Assembly (NCBI GenBank): GCA_964432595.1
Contig: CAYSOF010000036.1
Span: 1 to 51,058 of the forward strand
Source of the DNA: DASYLJ01 sp964432595
GTDB taxonomy: Bacteria; Desulfobacterota; Binatia; DP-6
DNA length: 51,058 nt
Direction of reading: 5' to 3'
The number at the start of each line of letters is the position of its first letter. Position 1 is the stretch's first letter. Both the position numbers and the translations under genes were made by a program. The notes below the pieces were generated by a model, which saw nothing but the letters and a program-made list of their open reading frames with translations, was not told the origin of the DNA and searched no databases. Positions 15,611-23,639 of this stretch are shown here, piece by piece.

Positions 15611-16360
15611 ATGCTCAATCGTACCGTCGCGCTCGTGTCCGTGATCCTCGCCGCCGTCGTGGCCTGCGGTGGCGGCGAGACGCCGGCGCCGACGCGTCAA
15701 GCGACGCCGCTCGACGCCAGCACGACGGGCACGATCGCGGTCGGCGTGCGCGTCGACGGCACGGTCCCGCCGATGGAGACGCTGCGCATGGGCAGCTTCG
15801 CGGAATGCACGTCGCAGCATCAGGGCCCGGTGCCCGTCGGCGACATGCTCGTGCAGGACGGCAACGTCCAGAACGCCTTCGTCTACATCAAGGACGGTCT
15901 CGGCGACCGCGTGTTCGCGACGCCCACGGAGAAGGTCGTCATCGACCAGAAGGGCTGCCTGTACGTGCCGCGCGTCGCCGGCGCGATGGTCGATCAGCCC
16001 ATCGAGTTCCTGAACAGCGACAGCACGCTGCACAACGTTCACGGCATGCCGAAGCTCTCGAGCCCGTGGAACGTGGCGTTGCCGCGGCAGGGCAGCGAGC
16101 GGACGATCGCGATCACCAAGCCCGAGGTGATGATCAGCGTGCGCTGCGACCTCCATCCGTGGATGCAGGGCTGGCTCGGCGTGCTGGATCACCCCTACTT
16201 CGCGGTCACCGGCGCGGACGGACGCGGCACGCTGTCGAACGTACCTCCGGGGGAGTACACCATCGGCGTGTGGCACGAGCGTTTCGGCAGCAAGGAGCAG
16301 AAGGTGACGCTGGCGGCCAAGGGCAGCGAGTCGATCACCGTCACGCTCGCCGCGCCCTGA
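15611..16360 (+). CDS. cupredoxin-like lipoprotein with carboxypeptidase-regulatory-like tail
   Basis: A 249-residue exported protein. The N-terminus ends in a lipobox-like VVAC at about residue 20, so it is probably a lipoprotein. The central domain has a cupredoxin pattern: FLNSDSTLHNVHG (first histidine), then VRCDLHPWMQG (Cys and His) about 45 residues later. The last 60 residues (TGADGRGTLSNVPPGEYTIGVWHERFG) form a carboxypeptidase-regulatory-like beta-sandwich. Such proteins bind copper and transfer electrons or hold copper in the periplasm. It is followed by a PuuD-like membrane protein after a 96-bp gap with its own ribosome-binding site. The methionine normally found as axial ligand is not certain here. 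Confidence 0.78.
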   Translation: MLNRTVALVSVILAAVVACGGGETPAPTRQATPLDASTTGTIAVGVRVDGTVPPMETLRMGSFAECTSQHQGPVPVGDMLVQDGNVQNAFVYIKDGLGDRVFATPTEKVVIDQKGCLYVPRVAGAMVDQPIEFLNSDSTLHNVHGMPKLSSPWNVALPRQGSERTIAITKPEVMISVRCDLHPWMQGWLGVLDHPYFAVTGADGRGTLSNVPPGEYTIGVWHERFGSKEQKVTLAAKGSESITVTLAAP

Positions 16361-16362
16361 AC

Positions 16363-16379
16363 GACGCGTATCACGCGTC
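16363..16379. terminator. short hairpin after the lipoprotein gene
   Basis: GACGCGT-ATC-ACGCGTC begins two bases after the stop codon. A 7-bp stem without a T-tract would be at best a weak terminator or an mRNA 3'-end stabiliser before the PuuD-like gene. Confidence 0.35.
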
Positions 16380-16456
16380 CCCGAATTGACTCGCCGTCGC
16401 ACCGCTTGATAGGTCGCGTGGGCATTTTCCCCTCCACTGGCTAGAGGAGTCGAATC

Positions 16457-17227
16457 ATGGAGACCACCGAGCTACTCCAGGCACTCTTTCGCTGGATCCA
16501 CATCTTCGCGGGCATTCTCTGGATCGGGCACCTCTACTTCTTCAACTTCGTGAACGGGCCGTTCGAGGCGACGATCGCCGACGTGAAGGTCAAGGTCATC
16601 CCGGAGCTGCGGCCGCGCGCGCTGTACTGGTTCCGCTGGGGCGCCGCCTGGACGTGGGTCACCGGCCTGCTGCTCGTGATGCTGGTGTTCTACCACGGCC
16701 GGCAGATGGGCTTCGCGCCCGACGCGGGCTGGAGCGTCGGTGCGATCATCATGGTGCTGGTCACGTTCCTCGCGTTCGCGGTCTACGATCCGGTCGCGAA
16801 GAGCATCAAGGACAACAAGCAGATGGCCGCGGTGGGCTTCGCGCTGACCGCCGTCGTCATCCTCGCGTACGTCTACGTCGGCGGTTTCGGCTACCGTGCC
16901 TACGTGATCCACACCGGTGCGCTCTTCGGCACGCTGATGGCGGCGAACGTGTGGATGCGGATTTGGCCGAACCAGCAGAAGATCATCGCGGCGATCAAGG
17001 GCGGCCAGGCGCCGGACGCAGCGCTCGTCGCGACGGCCGGCACGCGCTCGCGCCACAACACCTACATGTCCGTGCCGCTCGTGTGGACGATGATCAACCA
17101 GCACACGCTCGCCGCGGCGCCCGCCTCGCAGATCGGCGGCATCGTCTACCTGCTGCTCGCGATCGCGCTCGGCTGGGGCGCGGTGGTCCTCTGCTACAAG
17201 AAGGCGACGCAGGTCAAAGGCTTCTGA
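16457..17227 (+). CDS. PuuD-type (urate hydroxylase family) membrane protein lacking cytochrome c
   Basis: A 256-residue integral membrane protein with about seven hydrophobic segments. The first helix reads FRWIHIFAGILWIGHLYF and the late motif RSRHNTYMSVPLVWTMIN matches the membrane domain of PuuD (PF06181), the membrane-bound urate hydroxylase of Pseudomonas. Typical PuuD continues into a periplasmic cytochrome c domain; here the protein stops after the membrane part and has no CxxCH. Conserved histidines in helices could bind heme. No purine-catabolism gene is nearby, and the neighbours are a copper-type lipoprotein and a FecR-like protein. A ubiquinone- or heme-linked electron-transfer role is possible. 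GAGGAG precedes the ATG. Confidence 0.82.
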   Translation: METTELLQALFRWIHIFAGILWIGHLYFFNFVNGPFEATIADVKVKVIPELRPRALYWFRWGAAWTWVTGLLLVMLVFYHGRQMGFAPDAGWSVGAIIMVLVTFLAFAVYDPVAKSIKDNKQMAAVGFALTAVVILAYVYVGGFGYRAYVIHTGALFGTLMAANVWMRIWPNQQKIIAAIKGGQAPDAALVATAGTRSRHNTYMSVPLVWTMINQHTLAAAPASQIGGIVYLLLAIALGWGAVVLCYKKATQVKGF

Positions 17228-17285
17228 TCCGGTTTGAGACCCGCATCGCCCGCTGCTAGCCCGGAAGAGGGTTGGAGGTGTGGAG

Positions 17286-17999
17286 ATGCGGGTCTCGACG
17301 TTCGTGACGATGCTCGCCGTCGCCGGGGTGTTCGCCGGCGTCGGCCGCGCCCAGGCGCCGCGCGACCCGATGGGGACGCTGCGGGCCACCGGTCCGGTGG
17401 ACGTGTCGCTGGACGGCAGCACCTGGGTGCCGTCGACCGGCGGACCCGTCGTCGAGGGCGCCACCATCCGCACCGGTCTCGGCGGCTCGGCGACGCTGGA
17501 GCTGCAGGCGGGCGACGTCGTCGGCCTCGGCGAAGGCGCGGTGCTGCAGCTCATGACGGCGATCCCGCCGGCGCTCCGGCTCGACGCCGGGCACGCGCGC
17601 GTGCATCTGCAGCCGACGTCGGTCACGACCATCGACACACCGGCCGGCATCGTGCGCACGCCGCTCGCGACGACGGGCGCCGGTCCGCACCGCGACGCGG
17701 CCGTCGTCGTCAGCGGCTACGAGACGTCGGTGCGCGCCATCCGCGGCGACCTCGACGTCCTCCAGCACGGCTCCGGCATGGTGGAGCTCGAGCCCGGACA
17801 GGTCGCGACGTTCGCCGCGGGCAACCCCGTGCCGGAGATCGTCAGCGTCCGCGGCACGCCGGACGATCCCGACGCACCACGCCCGAACGGCAACCCGCGC
17901 TCCGATCCGAAGATCCTGGCGAGCCCGCTCATCGCGCAGCTCGCGGTCGCCGTCGGCGTGATCACCGGCGGCGTCTTCGGCGGCCTGACGGGCTTTTAG
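17286..17999 (+). CDS. FecR-domain-like exported protein with C-terminal glycine-zipper helix
   Basis: A 237-residue protein with a signal peptide (residues 1-22, ending RAQA). The next about 110 residues resemble the FecR/OstA-like beta domain: GATIRTGLGGSATLELQAGDVVGLG followed by LDAGHARVHL and a TPAGIVRT strand. The last 30 residues form a hydrophobic segment with GVITGGVFGGLTG, a glycine-zipper pattern that may anchor or oligomerise it. FecR-domain proteins sense or scaffold envelope components; no sigma factor is adjacent, so classic FecR signalling is unlikely. GGAGGTG precedes the ATG. Confidence 0.68.
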   Translation: MRVSTFVTMLAVAGVFAGVGRAQAPRDPMGTLRATGPVDVSLDGSTWVPSTGGPVVEGATIRTGLGGSATLELQAGDVVGLGEGAVLQLMTAIPPALRLDAGHARVHLQPTSVTTIDTPAGIVRTPLATTGAGPHRDAAVVVSGYETSVRAIRGDLDVLQHGSGMVELEPGQVATFAAGNPVPEIVSVRGTPDDPDAPRPNGNPRSDPKILASPLIAQLAVAVGVITGGVFGGLTGF

Positions 18000-18388
18000 G
18001 ACTTCCGGCGTACGCCGAAGGTGCCCAACGCCTTCGCGATGAGCGTGCCGCCGGAATCGACGACCTCGCCCTCGACGATCGCCACCGCGCTGCGCAGGCT
18101 GACGACGCGCGTGTGGCAGCGCAGCACGCGATCGGACGTGAACGCCACGAAGCTGACGTTCAGGTTGTGCGTCGCGATGCGATCGTGCGGCGCCAGCTGG
18201 CGCGCGACGGCGACCGCGAGCCCGGTGTCGAACAGCGTGGCGATGACGCCGCCGTGCACCGTGCCGAACGGGCTCAGCATCACCTCGGGCACGTCCATCC
18301 GCAGCACGATCTCGTCGGCGTCGGCACGCTCCAGCTCGTAGCCGAAGAGCGACCAGAAGCCGGGCATCTGCCGCGTGACGGCCGTCAC
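17996..18388 (-). CDS. PaaI family thioesterase (hotdog fold)
   Basis: A 130-residue hotdog-fold protein. The family motif HGGVIATLFDTGLAVAV carries the catalytic Asp/Glu position, and the strand SFVAFTSDRVLRCHTRVV follows as expected. Such enzymes hydrolyse aryl- or acyl-CoA thioesters in the cytoplasm. The GTG start overlaps the dcd stop codon (GTGA), so it is translationally coupled to dcd; an ATG seven codons later is possible. Its stop overlaps the convergent FecR-like gene by 4 bp. The dcd-thioesterase pairing is not an obvious metabolic unit. Confidence 0.85.
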   Translation of the reverse strand: MTAVTRQMPGFWSLFGYELERADADEIVLRMDVPEVMLSPFGTVHGGVIATLFDTGLAVAVARQLAPHDRIATHNLNVSFVAFTSDRVLRCHTRVVSLRSAVAIVEGEVVDSGGTLIAKALGTFGVRRKS

Positions 18389-18894
18389 GGACGTTCCTGC
18401 CGCGCGAACCGTCCCGCGTAGATCGCGCTGCCGTCGCAGCGCTGCAGGATGATCTGACACAGGCGCACGCCCGCGTGGATCACCAGCGGGCGGTGTGCGA
18501 CGTTCGACATCTCCAGCACTTGCCGGCTGTCGACGCCGGGCGCGATGAAACCCGCCGTGACGTGGATCATCAGGCCGAGCCGCGCGAAGCGGCTGCGCCC
18601 TTCGAGCCAGCCGGCGATGTCGCCGGGCAGCCGGATGCGCTCGCGCGTGATGCCGAGGATCGTCTCGCCGGGCTGCAGCACGTGCGGCGTCGCGAGCGAG
18701 CGCACCGTCGTGCTCTCCTGATAGTCGGCCTCGTCGGTGACGGCCACCGGCTCGGGACCGTCGCCCATCACGCGGATTTCGTCGCCGAGGTGCAGGTCGA
18801 TCGACGCGGGACCGATGTGGGCGCGATCGAGCGGATCGACGTCGAGGCGTCCCGCGTCGAGCTCGCGGAGGATCACGTCCCGTGTGAGGATCAT
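18385..18894 (-). CDS. dcd: dCTP deaminase / dUTPase-family protein
   Basis: A 169-residue protein of the Dcd family. Motifs are the early GPASIDLHLGDEI, the trimer core GRSRFARLGLMIHVTAGFIAPG, and QVLEMSNVA with the catalytic glutamate (equivalent of E138 in E. coli). The C-terminal segment VRLCQIILQRC is typical. It deaminates dCTP to dUTP for dTMP synthesis in the cytoplasm, or, in bifunctional relatives, also hydrolyses to dUMP; the sequence does not settle which. It lies 54 bp from the divergent crotonase start and is coupled to the downstream thioesterase. Confidence 0.9.
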   Translation of the reverse strand: MILTRDVILRELDAGRLDVDPLDRAHIGPASIDLHLGDEIRVMGDGPEPVAVTDEADYQESTTVRSLATPHVLQPGETILGITRERIRLPGDIAGWLEGRSRFARLGLMIHVTAGFIAPGVDSRQVLEMSNVAHRPLVIHAGVRLCQIILQRCDGSAIYAGRFARQERP

Positions 18895-18948
18895 GGCAAA
18901 AGTGTAGCAGAGCGGGACCGGTGCTATACAGCTGCGCGGAGGCGTTCG

Positions 18949-19728
18949 ATGGCATACCAGCACATTCTCGTGGACACGGCCGACGGGATCGGCACGGTCA
19001 CCATGAACCGGCCGGCCCAACGGAACGCGCTGTCCGAAGCGCACCTCGCCGAGCTGCTGCAGGCGTTCCGCGCCTTCGGCGAGGACCTGGACTGTCGCGC
19101 CGTCGTGCTCGCCGCGAACGGCCCGGTGTTCTCCGCCGGCCACGACTTCGGCGACATGGTGGACCGCGACGAGGCCGGCATGCGCCGCCTGCTGGAGCTG
19201 TGCGCCGAGGTGATGGCGACGATCCAGGCGCTGCCGCAACCCGTCGTGGCGCAGGTCCAGGGGCTCGCGACGGCGGCCGGCTGCCAGCTCGTCGCGACCG
19301 CCGACCTCGCCGTCGCCGCCGAGGAGGCCGCCTTCGCGGCGCCTGGCGGCGCGGGCGGCTGGTTCTGCCACACGCCGATGGTGGCGATCGCCCGCGTGGT
19401 GAGCCGCAAGCGCGCCGCCGAGCTCGCGTTCACCGGGGAGCGCATCGACGCCGCCACGGCGCTCGCCTGGGGCCTCGTGAACCGCGTCGTCCCGCGCGAC
19501 CGCCTGGTCGACGAGACGGTGCGCCTGGCGCGCGCCGCGAGCCGCGGCAGCCGCGCGTCGAAAGCGCTCGGGAAGCGCGTGATGTGGGAGACGATCGGCC
19601 TCGACACCGCCACGGCCTACGCACGCGCCACCGACGCGATGGCGGCGAGCGCGGTCGGCCCCGACGGTCGCGAGGCGATGGCCGCGTTCCTCGAAAAGCG
19701 GCCGGGCGTCTACCCGTCGCGCCGCTGA
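18949..19728 (+). CDS. enoyl-CoA hydratase/isomerase family protein (crotonase)
   Basis: A 259-residue crotonase-fold protein. The N-terminal TVTMNRPAQRNAL motif, oxyanion-hole segments FSAGHDF and GLATAAGCQLVATADLAVA, and the C-terminal GLVNRVVP match the family; the layout is closest to ECHDC3-type proteins. The catalytic glutamates of canonical enoyl-CoA hydratase are not clearly conserved (AAFAAPGGAGGWF in the active-site loop), so it may act as isomerase, hydrolase or thioester-specific variant. GGAGG lies just upstream of the ATG. Divergent from dcd. Confidence 0.88.
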   Translation: MAYQHILVDTADGIGTVTMNRPAQRNALSEAHLAELLQAFRAFGEDLDCRAVVLAANGPVFSAGHDFGDMVDRDEAGMRRLLELCAEVMATIQALPQPVVAQVQGLATAAGCQLVATADLAVAAEEAAFAAPGGAGGWFCHTPMVAIARVVSRKRAAELAFTGERIDAATALAWGLVNRVVPRDRLVDETVRLARAASRGSRASKALGKRVMWETIGLDTATAYARATDAMAASAVGPDGREAMAAFLEKRPGVYPSRR

Positions 19729-19776
19729 CCGCCCAGGTTTGATTCCCGTACGCTTCTTCGGGTTGTATGGGCCGGC

Positions 19777-21363
19777 ATGCCTGCCCCGGTCGCGTACTTC
19801 TGCATGGAGTTCGGTCTCTCCGAGGAGTTCCCCATCTATGCCGGCGGTCTCGGCATCCTCGCCGGCGACTTCATCAAGTCGGCCCACGACCTGCAGCTGC
19901 CCGTGATCGGCGTCGGGCTGCGCTGGGCGCGCGGCTACTCGCGCCAGCGCATCGGCGACGACGGCCTCCCCGTCTCGGAGTTCCCGGCGTACTCGGCGGA
20001 CTTCCTCGAGGACACGGGCGTCCGCGTGCGGGTGCGCGTCGCCGACCGCGAGGTCGAAGCGCGCGTCTGGCGCACGCAGCGCTACGGCAACGCGCCGCTG
20101 CTGCTCCTCGAGCCCGTCAACACGCGCGACGCGTGGATCACGAACCGCCTCTACGACCCGACGCTCGAGTCGCGCGTCGCCCAGGAGATCCTCCTCGGCA
20201 TCGGCGGCGTGCGCGCGCTGCGCAAGCTCGGCATCGACGTCGACACGTACCACTTCAACGAGGGGCACGCGGTGTTCGCCGGCGTCGAGCTGATCGCCGA
20301 GCGCATGGTCGCCGGCGCGTCGTTCCGCGACGCGTGGGCCGCCGTGCGCGAGCAGATCGTCTTCACCACGCACACGCCCGTGCCCGCCGGCAACGAGGTG
20401 CACGACCCCGCCCTGCTCCGCCGGCTCGGCGCGTGCTGCGAGCTGGTCGACTGGGAGATGCGCGAGATCGGCGGCGCGCCGTTCAACATGACGGTTGCCG
20501 GCTTGCGGCTGTCGCGCCGTGCGAACGCGGTGGCGGAGCTCCATGCCGAGGTCTCGCGCGACATGTGGAAGGACGTCACCGGCGCGAGCGAGATCATCGC
20601 GGTCACGAACGGCGTGCATCCGCCGACGTGGCAAGACCGTCGCATCAAAGACGCCATCGACTCGCCCGAGCAGCTCTGGACGATCCACCAGCAGCTCAAG
20701 GCCGACCTGCTCGCGACGATCACGACACGTACCGGCGTCCGCCTGAATCCCGACGTCCTGACGATCGGCTTCGCGCGCCGCGCGGCGTCCTACAAGCGCA
20801 GCGACCTGATCTTCCGCAATCCGGAGCGCATCGCCGAGCTGCTCGAGCGGCGCGCCCTGCAGCTCGTCTTCGCCGGCAAGGGCCATCCCGACGACGAGGC
20901 CGGACGCCGGATCATCGGCGTGCTGGTGGCGATGGCGCAGCGGTTCCCCGAATCGGTCGTGTTCGTGCCGGACTACGAGATGGCGCTCGGCCGCGCGCTG
21001 ACGCGCGGCTCCGACGTGTGGCTCAACAACCCGATCCGTCCGCTCGAAGCGTGCGGCACGTCGGGAATGAAGGCCGCGATGAACGGCGTGCTGAACCTGT
21101 CGGTGCTCGACGGCTGGTGGCCCGAAGCGTGCGCCCACGGGGTGAACGGCTGGGCGATCGGCGACGGCTCGACCGGCGCGCCGGACCAGGACGACCGCGA
21201 CGCCGCGGCGCTCTATGCCACGCTCGTCGACGAAGTCATTCCGGCGTACGCCGATCGCACGCGCTGGGTGGGCATGATGCAGTCGAGCATCACGAGCACG
21301 CAGGACGCGTTCTCGTCCGACCGGATGCTGCGCGACTACTTCCGCCGGCTCTACGCGCGCTGA
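19777..21363 (+). CDS. glgP: alpha-glucan family phosphorylase (short form)
   Basis: A 528-residue glycogen/alpha-glucan phosphorylase of the short TIGR02094 type, without the N-terminal DUF3417 region. Visible motifs are the start YFCMEFGLSEEFPIYAGG, HFNEGHAVF, FTTHTPVPAGNEVH, FAGKGHPDD and the PLP-lysine segment EACGTSGMKAAMNGVLNLS, ending DGWWPEA. It releases glucose-1-phosphate from alpha-1,4-glucans in the cytoplasm. The ATG at MPAPVAYF is the natural start. Its last 13 bases overlap the convergent LLM oxidoreductase gene. No other glycogen gene is present here. Confidence 0.92.
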   Translation: MPAPVAYFCMEFGLSEEFPIYAGGLGILAGDFIKSAHDLQLPVIGVGLRWARGYSRQRIGDDGLPVSEFPAYSADFLEDTGVRVRVRVADREVEARVWRTQRYGNAPLLLLEPVNTRDAWITNRLYDPTLESRVAQEILLGIGGVRALRKLGIDVDTYHFNEGHAVFAGVELIAERMVAGASFRDAWAAVREQIVFTTHTPVPAGNEVHDPALLRRLGACCELVDWEMREIGGAPFNMTVAGLRLSRRANAVAELHAEVSRDMWKDVTGASEIIAVTNGVHPPTWQDRRIKDAIDSPEQLWTIHQQLKADLLATITTRTGVRLNPDVLTIGFARRAASYKRSDLIFRNPERIAELLERRALQLVFAGKGHPDDEAGRRIIGVLVAMAQRFPESVVFVPDYEMALGRALTRGSDVWLNNPIRPLEACGTSGMKAAMNGVLNLSVLDGWWPEACAHGVNGWAIGDGSTGAPDQDDRDAAALYATLVDEVIPAYADRTRWVGMMQSSITSTQDAFSSDRMLRDYFRRLYAR

Positions 21364-22214
21364 TCGATCAGGGGCGCGACGGCTTCGAGCTGCTCGAGGT
21401 AGTGCGTCAGGCTCGTGTGGCGGAAGCGCAGGTTGACGACCGTCGCACCGACGTCGCGATAGCGGTGCAGGCGTTCGGTCAGCTCCCGACGCTGGCTCGG
21501 CTGCACGGGGTCGAGCAACACGTCGATCGGCAGCACGAGATCGAAGCGCTCGCGGCGCCCCGTCTTCGCGAGGATCGCGGCCATCGCGTCGAGGTCGAGG
21601 CCGAACGGATCCCAGCCGTCGCCGAACGCGAGCGCGCGTCGCAGCGACCGCGGCGTGCGGCCGCCGAGCCAGATGGGGATCGTCGTCTGCACGCCGCACG
21701 GATCGACGATCACGTCGGCGAAACGATGGTGCGTGCCCTGGTACCGCGGCTCGCGCCGGCCGAACGCGGCCCGTAGCGCGCGCAGCGCGTCCTCGTAGAT
21801 CGGCCCGCGCCCGGCGAACCGCGCGCCCAGCAGCGCGAACTCCTCGGCGAGCGTCCCGACGCCGACGCCCAGCACGAGCCGCCCGCCGCAGAGACGGTCG
21901 AGCGTGCCGTAGCGCTTCGCGATCTCGAGCGGGTGGTGGTAGCCCAGCACCAGGACGTGCGTCACGAAGCGGATACGCGTCGTCTGCGCCGCCAGGAAGC
22001 CGAACGTCGCCAGCGGGTCGTAGTAGCGCGTGCCGCGCGCGGCGGCGGCCGACGCCGGGATCGCCACGTGCTCGCTGCACGTCAGGTGATGGTAGCCGAG
22101 ACGGTCGGCGGCGACGGCGATCCGCGTCAGCTCGGCCGGGCCGGCGTCCTCCGTCCACGCGGCGTCGTTGGCCGGATGCCGCGTGACGATGGGCGTGATC
22201 AGGCCGAGTCTCAC
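21351..22214 (-). CDS. LLM class F420/flavin-dependent oxidoreductase
   Basis: A 287-residue luciferase-like monooxygenase-fold protein. The N-terminus MRLGLITPIVTRHP, the segment HLTCSEHVAIPA, the TTRIRFVTHVLVLGYHHP strand and the signature RLVLGVGVGTLAEEF match the F420-dependent TIGR03619-type clade. Substrate unknown; these enzymes oxidise or reduce using F420 or FMN in the cytoplasm. GTG start. It is divergent from an acyl-CoA dehydrogenase, with two perfect palindromes between the starts, so the pair is probably co-regulated. Confidence 0.9.
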   Translation of the reverse strand: MRLGLITPIVTRHPANDAAWTEDAGPAELTRIAVAADRLGYHHLTCSEHVAIPASAAAARGTRYYDPLATFGFLAAQTTRIRFVTHVLVLGYHHPLEIAKRYGTLDRLCGGRLVLGVGVGTLAEEFALLGARFAGRGPIYEDALRALRAAFGRREPRYQGTHHRFADVIVDPCGVQTTIPIWLGGRTPRSLRRALAFGDGWDPFGLDLDAMAAILAKTGRRERFDLVLPIDVLLDPVQPSQRRELTERLHRYRDVGATVVNLRFRHTSLTHYLEQLEAVAPLIDQRA

Positions 22215-22232
22215 CGAAACACCTGCGAGTCA

Positions 22233-22255
22233 GCTGCTCCGACGGTCGGAGCAGC
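22233..22255. promoter_or_regulatory. 23-bp perfect palindrome (operator candidate 1)
   Basis: Arms GCTGCTCCGAC and its complement around one G, 19 bp upstream of the LLM gene start. Paired with a second palindrome at 22327-22351; centres are 95 bp apart, close to nine DNA turns. Confidence 0.5.
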
Positions 22256-22326
22256 ATGCCGCGCCGGCGTTGCCCGCCGCGGCGCGGCGGTCGCCCGCAG
22301 CCGGCCGCTCCACGCTCGCGTTCGTC

Positions 22327-22351
22327 CGACCCGAGACATGGTCTCGGGTCG
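22327..22351. promoter_or_regulatory. 25-bp perfect palindrome (operator candidate 2)
   Basis: Arms CGACCCGAGAC and its complement around ATG, 41 bp upstream of the acyl-CoA dehydrogenase start. Both arms are exact over 11 bp. It could bind a dimeric TetR-type regulator, or form a stem in the dehydrogenase leader. Confidence 0.5.
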
Positions 22352-22392
22352 AGTCTCTAGCACCCGCGGCGAGTCGGGTGGTAGACGGCGCC

Positions 22393-23544
22393 GTGGATTT
22401 CTCCTGGTCCGCGGACGACGAGCGCTTCCGTGCGGCCCTGCGCGCGTGGCTCGCCGACAACGTGCCGTCGCGTGCGGAGCGGATTCCGCACGACGACGCG
22501 TCGCTCGCCGACGAGTTCGCCTTCCTGCGCACGTGGCAGCGCCGCTTGTTCGACGCCGGCTACGTCGGGCTGCTCTGGCCGCGCCGCTACGGCGGGCGCG
22601 AGGCGCCGCCGACGCAGCAGGCGATCCTGAACGAGGAGCTCGCGCGCGTGCGCGCACCGCAGCTGCTGAATCGCGTCGGCATCAACAACGCCGGCCCGAC
22701 GTTGATCGCGCACGGCACCGAGGCCCTCAAGCAACGGCTGCTGCCGCCCATCCTCTCGGGCGACGAGATCTGGTGTCAGCTCTTCTCGGAGCCCGGCGCC
22801 GGCAGCGACCTGGCCGCCGTGCGCACGCGTGCGGAGCGCGACGGCGACGCGTTTCGCATCACCGGCCAGAAGGTGTGGACCAGCTACGCACAGTTCTCGA
22901 AGTGGGCGATCCTGCTCGCGCGCACCGACCCGTCCCTGCCGAAGCACGCCGGCCTCACCTACTTCATCCTCGACATGGAACGGCCGGGCATCACGATCCG
23001 CCCGCTGCGGCAGATCACCGGCTCGACGGAGTTCAGCGAGGTGTTCCTCGAAGACGTGGTGGTGCCCGCGGATCACGTCGTCGGCGGCGTGAGCCAGGGC
23101 TGGGAGATCGCGATGACCACGCTCGCGCACGAGCGCGGGACTGGGTTCGCCTTCAAGGAGCAGGTGCTCCAGCGCATTGCCCTCGAAGAAGCCATCGCCC
23201 TCGCACGCGCGCGGAACGTCCACACCGATCCCCGCGTGCGCCAGGCAATCGCATCGGGATGGATAGACGTCGAGATCATGCGACTCATGAATTGCCGAAC
23301 GCTCACGCGCCTCGATCGCGGACAGGAGCCGGGCCCGGAGTCGTCGTTGGTGAAGTTGTTCTGGGCGGGGCTCACGCAACGGCTGCACGAGCTGGGCATG
23401 TGCATCGACGGTCCGCACGCGGCGCTCCTCGGCCCGCGCCAGCTCGCGTTCCTCTGGTCGCGCGTCGGCGCGATCGCGGGCGGCACCTCCGAGGTGCAGG
23501 CGAACATCATCGCCCAAAGGATGCTCGCGCTGCCGCGTACGTAG
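22393..23544 (+). CDS. acyl-CoA dehydrogenase
   Basis: A 383-residue acyl-CoA dehydrogenase. Typical segments: LWPRRYGGREAPP, WCQLFSEPGAGSDLA (substrate/FAD contact), ITGQKVWTSYAQFSKW, and the C-terminal IAGGTSEVQANIIAQRML. The MCAD-type glutamate position before GT is glycine, and a glutamate in the LAHERG helix is the likely base, as in isovaleryl-CoA dehydrogenase-like members. It oxidises an acyl-CoA to the 2-enoyl-CoA and passes electrons to ETF. The GTG at VDFSW is chosen; a GTG five codons earlier (22378) is also possible. The proline/alanine-rich stretch further upstream contains the palindromes and is non-coding. Confidence 0.9.
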   Translation: MDFSWSADDERFRAALRAWLADNVPSRAERIPHDDASLADEFAFLRTWQRRLFDAGYVGLLWPRRYGGREAPPTQQAILNEELARVRAPQLLNRVGINNAGPTLIAHGTEALKQRLLPPILSGDEIWCQLFSEPGAGSDLAAVRTRAERDGDAFRITGQKVWTSYAQFSKWAILLARTDPSLPKHAGLTYFILDMERPGITIRPLRQITGSTEFSEVFLEDVVVPADHVVGGVSQGWEIAMTTLAHERGTGFAFKEQVLQRIALEEAIALARARNVHTDPRVRQAIASGWIDVEIMRLMNCRTLTRLDRGQEPGPESSLVKLFWAGLTQRLHELGMCIDGPHAALLGPRQLAFLWSRVGAIAGGTSEVQANIIAQRMLALPRT

Positions 23545-23639
23545 TTTCAACTTGACAGCGCGCGAGGGCCTGTGGTGCATGGCCATTCGGGTGAGGGAGC
23601 GGGTTCTGGCCTGGGGCCAACTTGGTCGGGAGAAGCTCC

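Noticed and set aside
21351..21363. 13-bp overlap of phosphorylase and LLM stop regions as a conflict in gene calls
   Set aside because: Both proteins are complete by family comparison, and convergent overlaps of this size are common here.
18385..22257. A 1290-codon minus-strand frame across dcd, crotonase and phosphorylase
   Set aside because: Only its last 169 codons encode Dcd; the rest is antisense to the clearly recognisable crotonase and phosphorylase genes and has low-complexity composition.
23552..23580. Perfect TTGACA as a promoter for the small 23640 gene
   Set aside because: No acceptable -10 element lies 16-18 bp downstream, so it is not reported as a promoter.
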